DNA from: Terriglobales bacterium
GTDB taxonomy: Bacteria; Acidobacteriota; Terriglobia; Terriglobales; Acidobacteriaceae
DNA length: 64,000 nt
Reading direction: 5' to 3'
NCBI GenBank assembly: GCA_035561515.1
Contig: DATMXP010000035.1
Coordinates: 87,240 to 151,239, forward strand
The position numbers and the translations under genes were made by a program. The notes beneath the pieces are model-generated. The model saw only the letters and a program-made list of their open reading frames with translations, was not told the origin of the DNA and searched no databases. This document shows positions 7,939-16,081 of the stretch, piece after piece. Numbering within the stretch: the first letter of the stretch is position 1; every line of letters starts with the position of its first letter.

Positions 7939-8249
7939 CAATTGGATCGGCAACAACGGATATTCATTACGAGCAGTATTTTCCAAATCGGCAAGGACGA
8001 TGAGCTTTAACTAATCTCCACAACTTGTTGAAAAATAAATACATTGCTCGCAACCCAAACAGAATCACGAACTTACGCGAAAGTACCCTCGTAAGTTGCT
8101 GATTTCAAAAGACCGCTACATTTTTTTAAGTCTGCGACACACACGATTGGGCATGAATAGATGACATCAACATTGCAACTGTGCGTTTCATTGACCCGTG
8201 TCACCTGCTCATTTAATGTGACCGTTTGGCGTCTGGCCACCCATCTCGG
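7939..8249. other. Intergenic region with a hairpin and a repeat fragment
   Basis: The A+T-rich stretch carries an 8-bp inverted repeat, AACTTACG (8070-8077) with CGTAAGTT (8090-8097). The right arm and its flank (GTAAGTTGCTGATTT) match GTAAGTTCCTGATTT inside repeat copy A at 14 of 15 bases, so it may be a decayed repeat piece. No gene was seen. The promoter of the following membrane-protein gene is probably here. Confidence 0.5.
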
Positions 8250-9311
8250 ATGAAGCGTAAGAAACAAGCCATTGCAGTCATCGTCGCCGCAGCGATCCTT
8301 GCCGCGCTCGTGTACCTCCAGTTCCGTCAATGGCAGCAGTTCGACTGGCGCGCATTCAAGGCGGGCACAAGCGGGATCAACTGGTGGCTGGTGCTGTGGG
8401 GAGTACTGATGGTGCACGTGGCTGACTTCCTGCGTGCCTTACGGTGGAAGGTGTTCCTCCGGCCTAGTCGCCCCAAGGTCCCCTGGACCTCGCTGATAGC
8501 GCCGCAGTTTGTCGGATTTGCAGGTCTGGCGATCCTGGGCCGTCCCGGCGAACTGATCCGCCCGTACCTCATAGCGAAGCGGGCCGATACGCCCGTGACC
8601 GCACAGGTAGCGGTTTGGTTCGTTGAGCGCGCCTTCGACATCACCTCGGTCACCATCATCGTCGCCGCCGACATATTCTTTGTTCTGCCGCCGCATCTGC
8701 GTCAGCAATGGCAAACCGCCGGATATATCCTGATCGCCTTCTCGGCCGCGTTCGTAGTAGCGCTTTACGCTCTCTGGAAGCAGGGCCCGGCCATTGCCGA
8801 CTTTGCCTGCCGCTTAATCACGCCCATTTCCGGCAATATCGCCGGCAAGGTCGGACGCAAGCTTCGCACCGCGAGCGGCGCCCTCCACACTATTCATGAC
8901 TGGCAATCTTTCTTCGAAGCTTCGCTCATCTCCGGCATTATCTGGATCCTCGTCTCCGTCGCGTATCGCGAAGTTTCGCTTGCCTTCCCTGCTCACACTG
9001 GATTGCACGCCCTCGGGATCCCTGAAGTCATCCTACTGATGGGGGCCAGTGTTGCAGGCGGCGTTTTGCAGTTGCCAGTCGTCGGCGGAGGCGCGCAACT
9101 GGCGTCTATCGCCGTTTTGAGTTCCAGCTTCCACGACGTGGTTCGACCCGAACTTGCAGTCGCCGCTGGAATCCTTTACTGGCTGGTGACCTTCGTTTCC
9201 GTCGCACCCATTGGCTTGGTACTTGCCCGCTTCGAGCATGTCTCGCTCCGCAAGGTTGCGCAGGAACCGGAACCCAATGGTGATCTTCTCGAAACAGATG
9301 CTGCGAACTGA
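8250..9311 (+). CDS. LPG-synthase-TM / UPF0104 family membrane protein
   Basis: The 353-residue integral membrane protein has about eight hydrophobic segments. It carries the family hallmarks: an early HVADFLRALRWKVFL element, GFAGLAILGRPGELIRPYLI, VWFVERAFD, and a late GASVAGGVLQLPVVGGG. This is the pattern of the lysylphosphatidylglycerol-synthase transmembrane region (UPF0104), found both as stand-alone flippase-like proteins and as part of MprF. There is no soluble synthase domain. The likely location is the inner membrane, and a lipid-translocation role is inferred. I chose the ATG at 8250 instead of an upstream TTG because the positive MKRKK start fits membrane topology. nrdR follows 30 bases downstream. 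Confidence 0.82.
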   Translation: MKRKKQAIAVIVAAAILAALVYLQFRQWQQFDWRAFKAGTSGINWWLVLWGVLMVHVADFLRALRWKVFLRPSRPKVPWTSLIAPQFVGFAGLAILGRPGELIRPYLIAKRADTPVTAQVAVWFVERAFDITSVTIIVAADIFFVLPPHLRQQWQTAGYILIAFSAAFVVALYALWKQGPAIADFACRLITPISGNIAGKVGRKLRTASGALHTIHDWQSFFEASLISGIIWILVSVAYREVSLAFPAHTGLHALGIPEVILLMGASVAGGVLQLPVVGGGAQLASIAVLSSSFHDVVRPELAVAAGILYWLVTFVSVAPIGLVLARFEHVSLRKVAQEPEPNGDLLETDAAN

Positions 9312-9341
9312 ATCTGGTCCGCTTGTTACAATGAAGGTGCA

Positions 9342-9830
9342 ATGAAATGTCCATTCTGCGGGCATCCCGAAGATAGAGTCGTGGATTCCCGTGAAAGCAA
9401 AGAAGGCGAGTCCACTCGCCGCAGGCGAGAGTGTCTGAAGTGCGAGAAGCGCTTCACCACCTATGAGCGGATCGATGAGATCCCCTACATGGTCGTCAAG
9501 AAAGACGGTCGTCGCGAGAAGTTCGACCGTCAGAAGGTCCTCAGCGGACTGCTTCGAGCCTGCGAAAAACGGCCAATTCCAATGGGAAAGCTGGAGCAGA
9601 TCGTGAATGAAGCTGAAAGCTTTGTGATCGATTCTCCAGAGCGCGAGCGCCGCACCAGTGAAGTCGGCGAACTCATCATGAACCGCCTTCGCAAGTACGA
9701 CAAAGTCGCTTACGTCCGTTTTGCCTCTGTTTATCTGGATTTCAAGGACGTCAAAGAATTCATGGACGAACTGAAACATCTGCTCAAAACCAAGGAATCC
9801 GCTGAGCAGAAGACCGGCCTCAAGGCCTGA
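9342..9830 (+). CDS. nrdR: Transcriptional repressor NrdR
   Basis: NrdR represses ribonucleotide reductase genes in response to dATP/ATP through an ATP-cone. The 162-residue protein has the expected length. The zinc ribbon uses Cys3, Cys6, Cys31 and Cys34 ([16 protein letters not shown] and [14 protein letters not shown]). The ATP-cone begins near residue 49 ([20 protein letters not shown]) and ends with the [19 protein letters not shown] block. AAGGTG precedes the ATG. Isocitrate dehydrogenase follows 29 bases downstream. No NrdR box was looked for successfully nearby, so autoregulation is not shown. Confidence 0.96.
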   Translation: MKCPFCGHPEDRVVDSRESKEGESTRRRRECLKCEKRFTTYERIDEIPYMVVKKDGRREKFDRQKVLSGLLRACEKRPIPMGKLEQIVNEAESFVIDSPERERRTSEVGELIMNRLRKYDKVAYVRFASVYLDFKDVKEFMDELKHLLKTKESAEQKTGLKA

Positions 9831-9859
9831 TAGTTCCAACCTTTAAAGAACGCACTGAT

Positions 9860-10879
9860 ATGGCACATAAGATTACGCTAATTCCTGGCGATGGCATTGG
9901 CCCCGAGGTAGTCGGAGCCACTGTACGCATTCTCGAAGCAACCGGAGTCAAGTTCGATTGGGAGTCTTTTGCCGCTGGCGCGGATGCCTACGACAAGTTC
10001 GGCGAGTACATTCCCAAGGAGCTCACCGACGCCATCGAACGCAATAAGGTCGCCCTCAAAGGACCGATCACCACGCCGATCGGCGGCGGCTTTGCTTCCA
10101 TCAATGTCACGCTCCGCAAGCGATTCGAGCTTTACGCCAACTTCCGGCCTATCCGGAACTTGCCCCACATTCCGACCCGTTATCCCGACGTGGACCTTGT
10201 CATCATCCGCGAGAACACGGAAGGTCTCTATTCGGGAATCGAGCACGAAGTTGTTCCCGGGGTTGTGGAATCGCTGAAGATCATTACGGCGAAGGCTTCC
10301 ACCCGGATCGCCAAGTTCGCTTTCGAGTACGCCCGCAAGAATGGCCGCAAGCGTGTGCATTGTATTCACAAAGCCAACATCATGAAGATGTCCGACGGAC
10401 TCTTCCTCCGCTGCACCCGCGACATCGCCAAGGGCTATCCCGAAATCACTTACGGCGAGCACATCGTAGACAACACGTGCATGCAACTGGTGACCAACCC
10501 TTACCAGTACGACGTCCTGGTACTCGAGAACCTTTACGGCGATATCATTTCCGACCTCTGCGCGGCCTTTGTCGGCGGCCTCGGTCTCGTGCCGGGTGCC
10601 AACATCGGCGATGAGATCGCGATCTTTGAAGCGGTTCACGGTTCGGCGCCTGACATCGCCGGCAAGGACTTCGCGAACCCGACAGCGGTGCTGCGTTCAG
10701 CCCTGCTGATGCTTCGCCACATTGGCGAACCCGAGGCGGCACTGAAAATCCGCAATGCCATCGAGTACGTCTATCGTGACAAGAAAAACCTGACCCGCGA
10801 TGTCGGCGGCACTGCCAGCACCACCCAGTTCACCGACGCTATCATCGCGGCCATGCAGGGCCAGGCCGTCACGGCATAA
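9860..10879 (+). CDS. Isocitrate dehydrogenase, NAD-type subgroup
   Basis: The 339-residue protein belongs to the isocitrate/isopropylmalate dehydrogenase family. It has ITLIPGDGIGPEV at the N-terminus, the substrate loop SINVTLRKRFELYANFRP, catalytic Tyr in RENTEGLYSGIEH, Lys in HKANIMK, and metal-binding Asp residues in LYGDIISD. The cofactor region reads EAVHGSAPDIAGKDFANPTA, followed by NAIEYVY. The loop sequence and short length resemble the NAD-dependent IDH3-like group more than isopropylmalate dehydrogenase. It oxidatively decarboxylates isocitrate to 2-oxoglutarate in the TCA cycle. Cofactor choice is inferred and a homoisocitrate or tartrate enzyme is less likely. A GC-rich hairpin follows the stop. 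Confidence 0.88.
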   Translation: MAHKITLIPGDGIGPEVVGATVRILEATGVKFDWESFAAGADAYDKFGEYIPKELTDAIERNKVALKGPITTPIGGGFASINVTLRKRFELYANFRPIRNLPHIPTRYPDVDLVIIRENTEGLYSGIEHEVVPGVVESLKIITAKASTRIAKFAFEYARKNGRKRVHCIHKANIMKMSDGLFLRCTRDIAKGYPEITYGEHIVDNTCMQLVTNPYQYDVLVLENLYGDIISDLCAAFVGGLGLVPGANIGDEIAIFEAVHGSAPDIAGKDFANPTAVLRSALLMLRHIGEPEAALKIRNAIEYVYRDKKNLTRDVGGTASTTQFTDAIIAAMQGQAVTA

Positions 10880-10885
10880 GCCTTC

Positions 10886-10907
10886 GGGGCAGACCCCGGT
10901 CTGCCCC
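10886..10907 (+). terminator. Strong hairpin after isocitrate dehydrogenase gene
   Basis: GGGGCAGACC (10886-10895) and GGTCTGCCCC (10898-10907) form a perfect 10-bp stem with only two bases between the arms, so the top pairs must open. There is no T-run. It may stop transcription with help, protect the mRNA 3' end, or be a small intergenic palindrome. Confidence 0.5.
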
Positions 10908-10957
10908 ACTAAACACTAGCCACATTCTCACCACTGTCATAAGCTTTCGCTTGCGCC

Positions 10958-12679
10958 ATGGACAACATCCGTCTGTCGCTGCTGCACACATACTTCCTGT
11001 TTCCGTTCTCGATTAATTCCGCCCGGCTGATGTCCGGTAACGAAGAATATTGGGTCAACACACCGCACTGGCTCGACGGCTTCGAGCAGTGGCTGAATGT
11101 CTGCGCTCTCTCCGATAAGGCCGGCATTCGCGACATCCTGGGCTGCTGGCAGCGTGACTCCTACACTCGGTTTGACATGGACTCCCGCGCATACGAAGAC
11201 ATGGTTTTCTTCCACCCGTTCGTCCGCCATGTTTTCTTTGATACCCAGAACGCCGGAACCGACCCAAGCCTCGCCCTGATCCGCTGCTACACGATCCCGC
11301 TGGCCGGAAAAGAGGTTGTGTTGAGTGCGACCGACGACAAAGGCCAGGTTCACTCCGTCTCAGTCACGGAGTTGCGTTTGTTCGTATTCGCGAACGGAGT
11401 CGGCATTCTTTCCATCGGAGTAGAAGCTCGTGACATTCCCGTCAAGGAGGCACTCTGGATCAACGAGCAAATGCGCAAGATCTATCCCTCCAGCGGACGG
11501 CAGCGCCGCGAGGGACGCATCCCTACCTCCTTCAGCTTGAGTGTGAAACACAACGGGAAGCTGGTCGAGATCGTGAGCGAAGACTTCGATTCCGCCACGA
11601 TGGTCGGACTCGAGCCGCCTCTCTCGTCGATCATTCGTCGGCTTCTGTACTTCATCGACTACTACAAACATCAATACGAACAGGTTCTCGACGAGCGCAT
11701 GATCGTTTACTCCTACTTCGACGTGGACCAGTCCACCGCGCCACCCGACTTTATCAATACGCAGGAGTACCAGGTTCTCTTAAGCCTGCTGCTCTACGTC
11801 GATCAGTATTCAGACAAGTTTCGCTACGATCGGAATTTCATCCACGGACGGATGTTGCAGCAGATTTACAGCCGCTGGGCGCACGAAGGCACCTACTACG
11901 GTTACACGGCCTACAGCAACGTGGCCCTCACCTTCGGCGTAGGAGACCGCGGAGGCCACTGGGTTTCCGAGGGCTTTCTCATCCACCGCATGTTCAGCAC
12001 GCGATATTACCTTATGGCTGTCGTAGCCCTCTTTTATCGAGCTACGCTGCTGATGTTCAACGAAAAGGTGGCACTCGTTTCCAAGAGCCTGTATTCAGAT
12101 CTCCAACGAGGCGAGTACAAACGCGAGAACATCGACCTTGCACAATCGTTACGCGGCGAATTTCTGCACTTCACCAACTACTGGTACTTTGAGGAACTTG
12201 CGAACAAGGACGAGGAATCCGAGCACTTTGATCTCCAGGTACGAGAGTTCCGCCTTGGCGAAACCAAATCAGAAGTGGAAAAGGAACTTGCGTCCCTGAA
12301 TAGCTCGCTGACCGAGTACTATCAGACTCGCAACACGTCAGCCGTGAACCGGTTGGCCATGTTGAGTTTGATCTTTGGCGCGGGCGCAATCATCACGGGC
12401 TTTTTCGGGATGAACTTCGGGCGGCGTTTCAGCAATCTCTTCTTTGAACCCAGTACAAACCCCATCGCTCACGAACTTGCCATTACCCTGGTAAGCCTGT
12501 TCACGGTCGGCGCGCTATTCTTCGGCATGTACGTGATCGTATCCAACTGGAACGATTACGGCTTCATTCTTACCCGCAAGAAACGGCAACGGCGCGCTCG
12601 ATTACACGGAAACGTCGATCTTGTTGGCACCAAACCAGATGTACCTGGCACATCTGAAAGCGCTAACCAGCAGACCTGA
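10958..12679 (+). CDS. CorA-like metal transporter with a large N-terminal domain
   Basis: The 573-residue protein has two transmembrane segments near the C-terminus (about 463-482 and 507-530). Between them sits GFFGMNFG, with the GMN triad at 484-486 that forms the selectivity filter of CorA/Mrs2/ZntB channels. The tail is basic (TRKKRQRRAR), as expected for a cytoplasmic C-terminus. The N-terminal region of about 450 residues is much longer than the CorA funnel domain (about 250) and has no motif I recognise. A predicted stalk helix precedes the first membrane segment. The role as a Mg2+ or other divalent-cation channel is inferred from the GMN motif and topology. The start ATG has a weak ribosome site. 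Confidence 0.7.
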   Translation: MDNIRLSLLHTYFLFPFSINSARLMSGNEEYWVNTPHWLDGFEQWLNVCALSDKAGIRDILGCWQRDSYTRFDMDSRAYEDMVFFHPFVRHVFFDTQNAGTDPSLALIRCYTIPLAGKEVVLSATDDKGQVHSVSVTELRLFVFANGVGILSIGVEARDIPVKEALWINEQMRKIYPSSGRQRREGRIPTSFSLSVKHNGKLVEIVSEDFDSATMVGLEPPLSSIIRRLLYFIDYYKHQYEQVLDERMIVYSYFDVDQSTAPPDFINTQEYQVLLSLLLYVDQYSDKFRYDRNFIHGRMLQQIYSRWAHEGTYYGYTAYSNVALTFGVGDRGGHWVSEGFLIHRMFSTRYYLMAVVALFYRATLLMFNEKVALVSKSLYSDLQRGEYKRENIDLAQSLRGEFLHFTNYWYFEELANKDEESEHFDLQVREFRLGETKSEVEKELASLNSSLTEYYQTRNTSAVNRLAMLSLIFGAGAIITGFFGMNFGRRFSNLFFEPSTNPIAHELAITLVSLFTVGALFFGMYVIVSNWNDYGFILTRKKRQRRARLHGNVDLVGTKPDVPGTSESANQQT

Positions 12680-12687
12680 CCCATACA

Positions 12688-12715
12688 CGCTGCTGTGACG
12701 TGTATCGCAGCAGCG
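12688..12715 (+). terminator. Possible hairpin terminator after the CorA-like gene
   Basis: CGCTGCTG (12688-12695) pairs with CAGCAGCG (12708-12715) around a 12-base loop, nine bases after the stop. No T-run follows, so factor-independent termination is uncertain. Confidence 0.35.
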
Positions 12716-12744
12716 TTAACTCTCCATCAGTAAACTGTGCTCCT

Positions 12745-13230
12745 ATGGCCCGTTTTCTGCTGCTCTTCGTCTTTGTTGCCGCTCCTTGTTTTGCCCGCGA
12801 ATGCGTACCGTTCGAGAAAGCACCCGACCATATCGGCAAGACTGTGTGCATCTCGGGAACCGTACTGAAGGTTGCAGCATCAGAGTCAGGCTCTATGTTT
12901 CTTGACTTCTGCGAAGACTACCGCAAATGCGCCTTCACGGTTGTTGTCTTCCGCAGGGACCTGTTTAGAGTCGGTGACGTACGCGTCCTGGAAGGTAAGC
13001 CGGTGGAGATTACAGGAAAAGTCAAAAAGTATCGTGGCCGCGCAGAAATCATCCTGAGAGACCCGGCCCAACTGGAAGGCGGAAGCGGTGCGCTTCCGGA
13101 AGTTCCGCGGACCTACGACGCTGATAGAAGGGGAAGCTTCAGCGCCGGAAAGTTCGACACCGCGCGCTCAAAGCATCAGACACACCGGAGGAGTACCCGG
13201 CCCTCCGAAGGGGAAATCGACGACGAATAG
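12745..13230 (+). CDS. Secreted OB-fold protein
   Basis: The protein of about 161 residues starts with a short signal peptide (ARFLLLFVFVAAPCFA). An OB-fold of the type found with YhcR-like nucleases follows: HIGKTVCISGTVLKV, FLDFCEDY, FTVVVFRRD, GKPVEITGKVKKYRGRAEIIL. These small beta-barrels bind nucleic acid or oligosaccharides. The C-terminal 45 residues are basic, Ser/Arg-rich and probably unstructured. The ATG at 12745 is chosen because it gives a clean signal peptide. Its stop abuts the stop of the convergent IscU-like gene with no gap. No catalytic domain is attached, so function is unknown. Confidence 0.65.
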   Translation: MARFLLLFVFVAAPCFARECVPFEKAPDHIGKTVCISGTVLKVAASESGSMFLDFCEDYRKCAFTVVVFRRDLFRVGDVRVLEGKPVEITGKVKKYRGRAEIILRDPAQLEGGSGALPEVPRTYDADRRGSFSAGKFDTARSKHQTHRRSTRPSEGEIDDE

Positions 13231-13590
13231 TCAGCGTGGAATTGACTTCAGTGCGGACCGCAGCGTCTGGATCGCCAACGCCGCTGCGTGCTTCGAGGCC
13301 TCCGGCAAGCCACCCACTTCCGTTTCAATAGTGTCACTGTTCAGATCGGCAGCCTTCTGAACCGTGAGGCCCTGTAATAGATCAGCAAGCCTGGCGCCGC
13401 ATGCAATCGCCGGCACACATCCCTTGGCACGGAAGCGGACCTCAGTTATCACCCCGGCATCGACGCGAAGCGACAGCCGTAGAACGTCTCCGCAAACAGG
13501 ATTCTGAGACTCCACTGCTACCGTGGCTTTGTGGACATCTCCGACCTTGCTGGAATCCTGGAAATGCTTGAGCAGTTCGGCAGAATACAC
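13231..13590 (-). CDS. IscU/NifU-like iron-sulfur scaffold lacking the third cysteine
   Basis: The protein is about 119 residues long, the usual IscU length. It opens with VYSAELLKHFQD and has the first ligand Cys33 in NPVCGD and the second Cys58 in AKGCVPA. At the third ligand position, normally HCS, it reads SKHA, with His101 but no cysteine. Scaffold proteins assemble Fe-S clusters and pass them to apo-enzymes in the cytoplasm. This variant may carry a cluster differently or act as a carrier, which is inference. The start is a GTG at 13590. It is divergent from a radical SAM gene (itself an Fe-S enzyme) with only 36 bases between the starts, so the two share a regulatory region. Confidence 0.8.
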   Translation of the reverse strand: MYSAELLKHFQDSSKVGDVHKATVAVESQNPVCGDVLRLSLRVDAGVITEVRFRAKGCVPAIACGARLADLLQGLTVQKAADLNSDTIETEVGGLPEASKHAAALAIQTLRSALKSIPR

Positions 13591-13626
13591 GCTCTCATTG
13601 TAGCTATAATCACCAGCGGGGTGAGT

Positions 13627-14793
13627 GTGAACTACTTCCACTACGCGAAGTCCGTGTTCCAGCCGAAGCGGCTCGAATCTGTTTTCCTGTTTGTCACCTC
13701 CACCTGCAACTCCCTTTGCCGGACCTGCTTTTATTGGGATGAACTGAACAAGGGACGCGACCTGACCTTCGAGCAGTTGCGCCGCGTGAGCGAGACCGCG
13801 CCCCAGTTTCACAAGCTCTGGATTTCCGGTGGCGAGCCGTTCCTCCGCAAGGACCTGGCGCAAGTGATCGAACTCTTCTACGTCAACAACCATATGCGGC
13901 ACGTCAACCTGCCGACGAACGGCCTTCTCCCGAGGCAGGTTGAATCCGCAGTCGCCTATCTGCTGGAGCGGTGTCCCGAACTTGTCATCGACCTCAACTT
14001 CTCTCTCGATGGGCTAGCCAACACCCACGACGCCATCCGCGGAGTGCCTAACAATTTTGAGAAGACGCTGGCGACCATTCATCGTGCTGAAGAACTCTGG
14101 TCAGGTGAACGGCGGCTGCGCCGCAATGTCGTGAGCTGCATCACGTCTGAGAACTACCGTGAATTGGTTGAGCTCGGATTGCAGATGATGAGGGAAACGA
14201 AATCCGATGGGCACTACTTCGAAATCGTCCGTGGTAATCCCCTGGATCCGGCGTTGAAGAAGATCCCGCTGGAAGAGCTGAAGCAACTTCACGCGCGTCT
14301 TCTCGTGTTCCACGAACACTACGCGGATAAGCTGTTTGGGCATTTGAGCCAGCCCGCAGGGGCCCTCGCCAAGGCCTATTATCTCGGCAACATCAAGCTC
14401 CACTTCGACATTCATCAACGCAACCATTACAGCAACCGCGCATGGCCGATGCCGTGTACCGCCGGACAGACTACGATCGTCATCGATCACGATGGAACAT
14501 TCCGTTCCTGCGAAATGCGACCCAAGCTCGCCAATCTCAACGAGTTTGATTTCAATCTCAACGCGGCCCTGCAATCGCAACAAATGCAGGAAGAGGTCAA
14601 AGCAATTCCTGCCGCGCAATGCTGGTGCACCCACGCTTGCTTCATTCACTCCTCGTCGAAGTTCAGTCCCAAGGTGACGCTGTTTGCTATTCCGTGGGCT
14701 TACCTGCGGCACCGGTGGAATCGTTTGCCTCTCATATCCGCGAAGGAACTTGAACCCTATCGAGTGACGGATGCTCCGCTGACCGACTCATGA
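13627..14793 (+). CDS. Radical SAM enzyme with C-terminal cysteine cluster
   Basis: The protein of about 388 residues has the cluster motif CNSLCRTC (Cys27, Cys31, Cys34) followed by the glycine motif WISGGEPFLRKDL. A TIM-barrel core follows with LPTNGLLP and LNFSLDGLANTHDAIRG, as in SPASM-type peptide or cofactor maturases. The C-terminus has GTFRSCEMRP and CWCTHAC (about 332-338), which may bind a further Fe-S cluster. I chose GTG at 13627 because GGGG lies five bases upstream; GTG at 13621 is also possible, and the open frame extends further into the divergent scaffold gene. The stop overlaps the next gene by four bases. The substrate is unknown. Confidence 0.85.
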   Translation: MNYFHYAKSVFQPKRLESVFLFVTSTCNSLCRTCFYWDELNKGRDLTFEQLRRVSETAPQFHKLWISGGEPFLRKDLAQVIELFYVNNHMRHVNLPTNGLLPRQVESAVAYLLERCPELVIDLNFSLDGLANTHDAIRGVPNNFEKTLATIHRAEELWSGERRLRRNVVSCITSENYRELVELGLQMMRETKSDGHYFEIVRGNPLDPALKKIPLEELKQLHARLLVFHEHYADKLFGHLSQPAGALAKAYYLGNIKLHFDIHQRNHYSNRAWPMPCTAGQTTIVIDHDGTFRSCEMRPKLANLNEFDFNLNAALQSQQMQEEVKAIPAAQCWCTHACFIHSSSKFSPKVTLFAIPWAYLRHRWNRLPLISAKELEPYRVTDAPLTDS

Positions 14794-15593
14794 GCGAGTT
14801 TCCTCAACGAATCGTGTCGTTACAGCCCAGCGTTAGCGTGACGCTGCGTGACTTGGGCCTGCTCGGACGCGTGGTCGCCTGTACGAAATACTGCGTCGAT
14901 GTCGTCCCGGAACTTGCGGGTTCAGGGCGACTCATTGTGCATGACTCCTGGACGGCGCAGAGTGATCAGATTCTCGCCGCAAAGCCCGACCTTGTGATTG
15001 CTTCCGTGCCATACCAGGAAAAAGCGGTAGGCGAGATTCTTCGCGCCGGACTTCCCTTCCTTGGCCTTTCGCCTCGGAGTCTGGCCGACGTCTATCGGGA
15101 TATCACGATGATCGCGAGCGTTGCCGGTGCAACGGAACGCGCGGAGCAGGTCGTCAGCAATATGCGGTCCCAGATTGAGTGTGTGCGTGAGAAGAGTGCC
15201 GGACCGTCTGTCTCCGTGTACTGCGAGGAATGGGGCAAGCCGCTGATTCACTCTCAGCCGTGGGTCGCCGAGTTGGTCGAGGCGGCGGGCGGAAAGTTTC
15301 TCGGGACTCCCGGTAAACAAACCGATGCCGAGACCATACGTCGCTCGGAGCCTGAGGTGATCATTGCGGCCTGGTGCGGTGCTGGAGATAGAGTGCCGCT
15401 GGAGAAGATCATCAAAGACAGGAACTGGCAAGATACTCCCGCCGCCAAACACGGCCGCGTCTATTGCGTCCAAGACGAGTTTCTCAATACGCCTGCTTCC
15501 ACGCTCATCGCGGGGCTACACGCAGTCGCCTACGCCATCCATCCCGACCGATTTGCACAACCCACAGGAATTCGACGAATCCGCTGTGATTAA
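14790..15593 (+). CDS. BtuF-like solute-binding-fold protein without signal peptide
   Basis: The 267-residue protein has the class III periplasmic-binding fold seen in vitamin B12 and siderophore binding proteins: RIVSLQPSVSVTLRDLGLLGRVVACTKYC at the start, then KPDLVIASVPY, a long connecting helix, and PEVIIAAWCGAG with GRVYCVQDEFLNTPAS. No signal peptide or lipobox is present and the start is fixed by the ATGA overlap with the radical SAM gene, so it should be cytoplasmic. No ABC permease or ATPase lies nearby. It may bind a corrinoid or another ligand for the adjacent enzyme; this is inference. Confidence 0.75.
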   Translation: MSEFPQRIVSLQPSVSVTLRDLGLLGRVVACTKYCVDVVPELAGSGRLIVHDSWTAQSDQILAAKPDLVIASVPYQEKAVGEILRAGLPFLGLSPRSLADVYRDITMIASVAGATERAEQVVSNMRSQIECVREKSAGPSVSVYCEEWGKPLIHSQPWVAELVEAAGGKFLGTPGKQTDAETIRRSEPEVIIAAWCGAGDRVPLEKIIKDRNWQDTPAAKHGRVYCVQDEFLNTPASTLIAGLHAVAYAIHPDRFAQPTGIRRIRCD

Positions 15594-15601
15594 ATAAAGC
15601 C

Positions 15602-16081
15602 ATGCCGCTCAGGACAGAATTCGATGTAGTTCGCGATCTCAAGTCCGCGGCGCGAACTGCGCCGACGGTTCACGTGCTGATGGCGACGATCTGCCACACA
15701 CTTGCGCACAGGCTATCCGGTTATAACTGGGTCGGCTTTTACATGCTGGACCAGTCCGATCCGAACACGCTTGTGTTGGGACCTTTTGTCGGCGCACAAA
15801 CGCCTCATACCCGTATTCCTCTGAACCAGGGAATTTGCGGGGCTGCGGTCAGCCAGGGACAAACGATCATTGTCGACGACGTGAATGCCGATCCCCGATA
15901 TCTCGCCTGCTCGCTCGAGACGAAGTCGGAGATCGTGGCACCCGTCTCCGTTCACGGGAAGATCGTTGGAGAACTCGACATCGACAGCCACGAGCCAGGG
16001 CGATTCAAGGCCGAAGATCGCGAGTTGGTCGAAAAGTGCGCGCAGATCGTAGGCGAATACCTGGAGCAACGTAGCCGATGA
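15602..16081 (+). CDS. GAF-domain free methionine-R-sulfoxide reductase-like protein
   Basis: The 159-residue single GAF domain matches the fRMsr family: YNWVGFYMLD, LVLGPFVGAQTPHTRIP, QGICGAAVSQGQTIIVDDV, YLACSLETKSEIVAPV and GELDIDSHEPGRF. The catalytic cysteine (E. coli Cys118) corresponds to Cys103 and one resolving cysteine (Cys94) to Cys79. The third cysteine, Cys84 in E. coli, is replaced by His69. It would reduce free Met-R-sulfoxide in the cytoplasm with thioredoxin. It lies eight bases after the solute-binding-fold gene and overlaps the MutT gene by four bases, giving a plausible oxidative-damage pair. Confidence 0.85.
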   Translation: MPLRTEFDVVRDLKSAARTAPTVHVLMATICHTLAHRLSGYNWVGFYMLDQSDPNTLVLGPFVGAQTPHTRIPLNQGICGAAVSQGQTIIVDDVNADPRYLACSLETKSEIVAPVSVHGKIVGELDIDSHEPGRFKAEDRELVEKCAQIVGEYLEQRSR

